NCBI GenBank assembly: GCA_035645115.1
Contig: DASQNF010000132.1
Span: forward strand, 1 to 8,794
Direction: 5' to 3'
Origin: JACVRW01 sp035645115
Lineage (GTDB): Bacteria; Actinomycetota; Thermoleophilia; Solirubrobacterales; Thermoleophilaceae
DNA: 8,794 bases
Below, one piece after another: positions 6,291 through 8,794 of the stretch; within the stretch, counting starts at the first letter, position 1; each line of letters starts with the position of its first letter. The position numbers were made by a program, and so were the translations under genes. The notes under the pieces are model-generated. The model did not search any database. It saw only the letters and a list, made by a program, of their open reading frames with translations, and was not told where the DNA came from.

Positions 6291-6404
6291 ATCCCGATGA
6301 TCGCAGGCCCGCATGTCGCCGGCGGCTGCCGCAACGGCCGCTGGCGGAACTCGGTGAGCGCCGCAGCCGCGTCCGTCCCGGGGGCGGTTCCTATACTCGC
6401 TCAC
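6291..6404. promoter_or_regulatory. Divergent intergenic region between rarA and the M20 peptidase gene
   Basis: This 114-bp region must hold the promoters of both flanking genes. The plus-strand promoter is recognisable (TATACT at 6392-6397). For rarA only weak candidates are visible on the minus strand: TATAGG overlapping the same box, or GATCAT ending 6 bases before the GTG at 6290. No operator-like palindrome stands out. Confidence 0.4.
6392..6397 (+). promoter_or_regulatory. -10 box of a leaderless promoter for the M20 peptidase gene
   Basis: TATACT matches the sigma70-type -10 consensus at five of six positions, in otherwise G+C-rich DNA. Seven bases separate it from the GTG at 6405, so transcription would begin at or within a base of the start codon. 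No clear -35 and no Shine-Dalgarno sequence are present. Confidence 0.6.
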
Positions 6405-7709
6405 GTGCCAACCCGGGGCGATCTCGAGCGTCGCGCCACCGACCTGCTCCGTCGCCTGATCCGCTTCAACACAGTCAACCCGCCCGGCGCCGAGGCCGCC
6501 GCGCAGGAGTTTCTGACGGTGCAGCTCGAGGCGGCCGGGTTCGACTGCGAGCTGCTCGCGGACGTGCCGGGCAGGCCGAACCTGGTGGCGCGCATGCCGG
6601 CCGCGGCCGACGGGCCCGTGCTCTGCCTGCTCGGGCACGTGGACACCGTGCTGGCCGATCCGGTCGAGTGGAGCGTGGACCCCTGGTCGGCCGAGCTGCG
6701 CGACGGCTACGTCTGGGGCCGCGGCGCGATCGACATGAAGAGCCAGGTGGCGGCCGAGGTGGCCGCCGCGACCGCGCTCGCCCACGAGGGCTGGCGGCCC
6801 GAGGCGGGTGAGCTCAAGCTCGTGTTCACCTGCGACGAGGAGGCGGGTGCGCTGCACGGCGCGCAGTGGCTGTGCTCCGAGCACGCGGACAAGGTGCGCG
6901 CGGACATGGTCGTGAACGAGGGCGCCGGCGTGGTGATCCGCCACGACGGACGGCGGGTGTACGGCGTCTGCGTGGCGGAGAAGGGCGTGTTCCGCTTCTC
7001 GCTGGTCGCGCATGGCCGCGCAGGCCACGCCTCGGTGCCGCGGATCGGCGACAACGCGCTCGTGAAGCTCGCTCCGGTGCTCGCGGCCCTGCGCGACGTC
7101 CGCCCGCCGTTCGTGGGCTCGCCCGAGGCCGAGGAGCTGCTCTCCGCGCTCGGCTACGACGGCCGCGAGCCGGGCACCGCCCTGCGGGCGCTCGAGGCGC
7201 GCGACCCGGAGCTCGCCGTGCTGGTGGAGCCGATGCTCGGCGTGACCCTGGCGCCGACGATGGCCTCGGGCTCGACCAAGATCAACGTGATCCCCGCCCG
7301 AGCCGAGCTCCGGGTGGACTGCCGGGTGCCGCCCGAGCACGGAGAGGCCGCGGTGCGCGCGGCGCTCGAGGGGGTGGTCGACGACGGCCTAGAGCTCGTG
7401 TTCGCCGAGCAGGTGGTGGGCAACCGCTCGCCGATCGAGACGCCGCTGATGGAGAGGATCAGTGCGTTCGTGGATCGCACCGACCCGGGCGCCGCCACCG
7501 CGCCGCTGATCATGCAGGGCTTCTCGGACTCGCACTGGTGGCGGGAGGCCTTCCCCGAATGCGTGGCCTACGGGTTCTTTCCGCAGAGCGCGATGGACGT
7601 GCTCGAGTGCGCCCCGCTGATCCACGGCGCGGACGAGCGCATCGCGGTGGAGGACCTCGGCCTGGCGGCGAGCTTCTACGCTGGGTTGGTCGAGGAGACG
7701 CTCAGATGA
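6405..7709 (+). CDS. M20/M25/M40-family zinc metallo-hydrolase (ArgE/DapE/aminoacylase-like)
   Basis: A 434-residue cytosolic binuclear zinc hydrolase of the M20 family, which cleaves N-acyl amino acids or small peptides. Likely metal ligands and catalytic residues are all visible: H78 and D80 in GHVDTV, bridging D110 in GRGAIDMKS, general base E145 and ligand E146 in CDEEAG, acidic ligand E172 in VVNEGAG, and H407 in LIHGADERI. The dimerisation domain begins near KGVFRFSLVAHGRAGHAS (193-210) and includes ASGSTKINVIPARAELRVDCR. FNTVNPPG (21-28) is the usual N-terminal motif. The substrate is not predictable: ArgE, DapE and acylase/carboxypeptidase members look alike here. The frame is open far upstream, but that part is antisense to rarA; the GTG after the -10 box TATACT is chosen. 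The stop is followed by a mini-frame and the DUF1385 gene. Confidence 0.93.
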   Translation: MPTRGDLERRATDLLRRLIRFNTVNPPGAEAAAQEFLTVQLEAAGFDCELLADVPGRPNLVARMPAAADGPVLCLLGHVDTVLADPVEWSVDPWSAELRDGYVWGRGAIDMKSQVAAEVAAATALAHEGWRPEAGELKLVFTCDEEAGALHGAQWLCSEHADKVRADMVVNEGAGVVIRHDGRRVYGVCVAEKGVFRFSLVAHGRAGHASVPRIGDNALVKLAPVLAALRDVRPPFVGSPEAEELLSALGYDGREPGTALRALEARDPELAVLVEPMLGVTLAPTMASGSTKINVIPARAELRVDCRVPPEHGEAAVRAALEGVVDDGLELVFAEQVVGNRSPIETPLMERISAFVDRTDPGAATAPLIMQGFSDSHWWREAFPECVAYGFFPQSAMDVLECAPLIHGADERIAVEDLGLAASFYAGLVEETLR

Positions 7710-7732
7710 CGACGCACGAAAGGCAGAGATGA
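7706..7732 (+). other. Eight-codon frame bridging the M20 and DUF1385 genes by stop/start overlaps
   Basis: An ATG overlaps the M20 stop (ATGA), opens MTTHERQR, and stops at a TGA that overlaps the DUF1385 ATG (again ATGA). The ribosome site of the DUF1385 gene lies inside it. It could pass terminating ribosomes from one gene to the next, or be chance. No function for the peptide is claimed. Confidence 0.35.
7719..7723 (+). promoter_or_regulatory. Ribosome binding site of the DUF1385 gene
   Basis: AAAGG stands 5 bases before the ATG at 7729, in the short gap after the M20 stop codon. It supports this ATG as the start. Confidence 0.5.
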
Positions 7733-8532
7733 CCGCGCCTGTCCCCGAGGACAAGCTGCGGCTCGGCGGCATGGCCCTGCGCAACGGGCTGCTGGTCCAC
7801 GGGCCGACGCACTGGGCCGCGGCCGTGCGCACGGAGGCCGGTGCGGTGAAGGTGGCCTCGGGGCGAAAGCCGGACCTCGGCGGCAAGGCCGCGGAGCGCC
7901 TTCCCGGCGTGCGCGGCATGGTCAAGCTCGCCGAGGCCCTGGCGGTGATCCCGCTCGTCAAGCGCGCGCTTCCAGAGGCGCTGCTGCCGATGCAGGACGG
8001 GCGCACGCTCGGCTCGATGGGCGCCGCCGCCGTCGGCGCGCAGGCGATCCGCGCGGCCGGCACGCGCACGTTGGGACGCGAGACGGCGGTCGCGTTCGTC
8101 TCGATGATGCCCGCCATGCTCGCGTTGCGCAGCGGCGACCTCGCGGCCTACCACGGCGTCGAGCACAAGTCGATCGCCGCCTACGAGGAGGACGGCCAGG
8201 CCGCGGACGCCGACAAGGAGCACGACCGCTGCGGCTCCCATCTGGTGGCCCCTATGCTCACCGCCGCCGCGCTCGGCAACGTGGCGGTGCGTCGCGCGGG
8301 GATGCGCGGGCCGGCGGCCGAGCTGGCGGTGGGGCTCGGCAGTGCGGCGCTCGCGGTCGAGGTCTTCGCCTGGGGAGAGCGCCACCCGGACACCCGGTTG
8401 ACGCGGCTGCTGCGCAGGCCCGGCCACGAGATCCAGCGCGCGGTGGGCACCCGCGAGCCCACGCCCGAGCAGCTCGAGGTGGGCGAGGCGGCGCTCGCGG
8501 AGATCCTCAGGGTCGAGGGCGAGCAGCCCTAG
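7729..8532 (+). CDS. DUF1385 family protein (YqhQ-like, putative metal-dependent membrane protein)
   Basis: A 267-residue protein of the DUF1385 family, which is widespread in Firmicutes, Actinobacteria and Chloroflexi and has no established function. Family signatures are RLGGMALRNGLLVHGP (11-26), RLPGVRGMVKLAEAL (57-71), YHGVEHKSIAAYE (141-153), HDRCGSHL (165-172) and the C-terminal PGHEIQRAVGTREPTPEQLEVGEAAL (231-256). The conserved His, Glu and Cys in the YHGVEHK and HDRCG motifs look like metal ligands, but that is inference. Weakly hydrophobic stretches at about 118-135, 172-187 and 197-215 suggest membrane association; other YqhQ-like members are clearer membrane proteins. Starts with ATG 19 bp after the M20 stop with AAAGG upstream, probably one transcript with it. 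Ends 17 bp before the nicotinate phosphoribosyltransferase-like gene. Confidence 0.9.
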   Translation: MTAPVPEDKLRLGGMALRNGLLVHGPTHWAAAVRTEAGAVKVASGRKPDLGGKAAERLPGVRGMVKLAEALAVIPLVKRALPEALLPMQDGRTLGSMGAAAVGAQAIRAAGTRTLGRETAVAFVSMMPAMLALRSGDLAAYHGVEHKSIAAYEEDGQAADADKEHDRCGSHLVAPMLTAAALGNVAVRRAGMRGPAAELAVGLGSAALAVEVFAWGERHPDTRLTRLLRRPGHEIQRAVGTREPTPEQLEVGEAALAEILRVEGEQP

Positions 8533-8537
8533 CGCCC

Positions 8538-8543
8538 TACCAT
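8538..8543 (+). promoter_or_regulatory. Putative -10 box of the nicotinate phosphoribosyltransferase-like gene
   Basis: TACCAT (TAnnnT pattern) lies in the 17-bp gap after the DUF1385 stop, 6 bases before the ATG at 8550. No Shine-Dalgarno sequence is present in the gap. The layout again fits leaderless transcription, giving this gene its own start besides read-through from upstream. Confidence 0.4.
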
Positions 8544-8549
8544 TGGCTG

Positions 8550-8794
8550 ATGGCCACCGAGGCCCGCCCTCGCGCGCGGCTCGAACCGGACGTGTTCCGG
8601 CTCCCCGTCGAGAAAATCCGCCAGGGCCACTACACGGACGCGTACTTCAACTTCACGCGCGCCCTGCTCGAGGAGACCGGGCGCCGCCCGCGGGTGACGA
8701 TGCAGGTGTTCCAGAAGCACGACTCGGTGCTGGGCGGGATCGACGAGGCGGTGGCGGTGCTCAAGCTCTGCAGCGGCGACTGGCGCGCGCTCGA
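8550..8794 (+). CDS. Nicotinate phosphoribosyltransferase-like protein (N-terminal part, cut by window edge)
   Basis: Only 81 codons are inside the window. The protein starts MATEARPRARLEPDVFRLPVEKIRQGHYTDAYFNFTRALLEE and continues RRPRVTMQVFQKHDSVLGGIDEAVAVLKL. The block EKIRxGxYTDAYF followed by VTMQVFQ and LGGIDEA is typical of the N-terminal domain of bacterial nicotinate (or quinolinate-type) phosphoribosyltransferases, which make nicotinate mononucleotide from nicotinate and PRPP in NAD salvage. The catalytic histidine and phosphoribosyl-binding barrel lie beyond the window, so the exact substrate cannot be checked. The ATG is chosen because it follows the -10-like TACCAT and because no codons of the family lie upstream of it. 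Confidence 0.75.
   Translation, partial: MATEARPRARLEPDVFRLPVEKIRQGHYTDAYFNFTRALLEETGRRPRVTMQVFQKHDSVLGGIDEAVAVLKLCSGDWRAL

Noticed and set aside
4956..6404. Long open plus-strand frame continuous with the M20 gene (about 480 extra codons)
   Set aside because: It lies antisense to rarA, whose AAA+ motifs are unmistakable. The translation is arginine/histidine/leucine-rich filler typical of the opposite strand of high-GC genes.
6315..7340. Upstream extension of the rarA frame on the minus strand
   Set aside because: It is antisense to the M20 hydrolase, carries no RarA motif, and RarA is complete at about 437 residues without it.
8529..8720. Minus-strand open frame of 63 codons at the right end
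   Set aside because: It is antisense to the nicotinate phosphoribosyltransferase-like N-terminus, which has recognisable family blocks on the plus strand.

Overview
The window is about 72% G+C by eye and almost fully coding. It has GTG starts, overlapping stop/start codons, strong G/C bias at third codon positions and at least two clear leaderless-type promoters. Together with gene content (CcmABC cytochrome c maturation, a DUF1385 protein, an NAPRTase-like protein) this suggests an actinobacterium, possibly of the Thermoleophilia/Solirubrobacterales type. The taxonomic guess is inference. No mobile element, CRISPR array, tRNA or rRNA was seen.

Left arm, all minus strand (1-4957, read right to left): an aldehyde dehydrogenase is followed by a G+C-rich intergenic stretch with a hairpin terminator and a 55-bp-period direct repeat. 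Then comes a tightly packed cofactor operon: siroheme precorrin-2 dehydrogenase, moaC, moaB/mogA, ccmA, ccmB and ccmC (cut by the window edge). Junctions inside this operon are 4-bp overlaps, a 1-bp overlap, or gaps of 5 and 26 bp. The operon joins siroheme synthesis, molybdopterin synthesis and haem delivery to c-type cytochromes. These are the cofactors of assimilatory/dissimilatory nitrite or sulfite enzymes, molybdoenzymes and respiratory cytochromes, so the genes plausibly serve one electron-transfer programme.

Middle: rarA (4977-6290, minus), a replication-fork ATPase, lies just upstream of the aldehyde dehydrogenase, and the two are probably co-transcribed. It diverges from a plus-strand set through a 114-bp intergenic region.

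Right arm, plus strand (6405-8794): an M20-family metallopeptidase/deacylase with a leaderless-type promoter, a DUF1385 protein of unknown function joined to it by a tiny 8-codon frame, and the start of a nicotinate phosphoribosyltransferase-like gene (cut by the window edge).

Most of the window is conserved housekeeping and cofactor biology. I did not see a clearly new multi-gene system. The points most worth a second look are the cysteine-rich N-terminal extension of the siroheme enzyme with its promoter buried in the preceding terminator, the repeated hairpin element, the siroheme-Moco-Ccm operon, and the stop/start relay before the DUF1385 gene.
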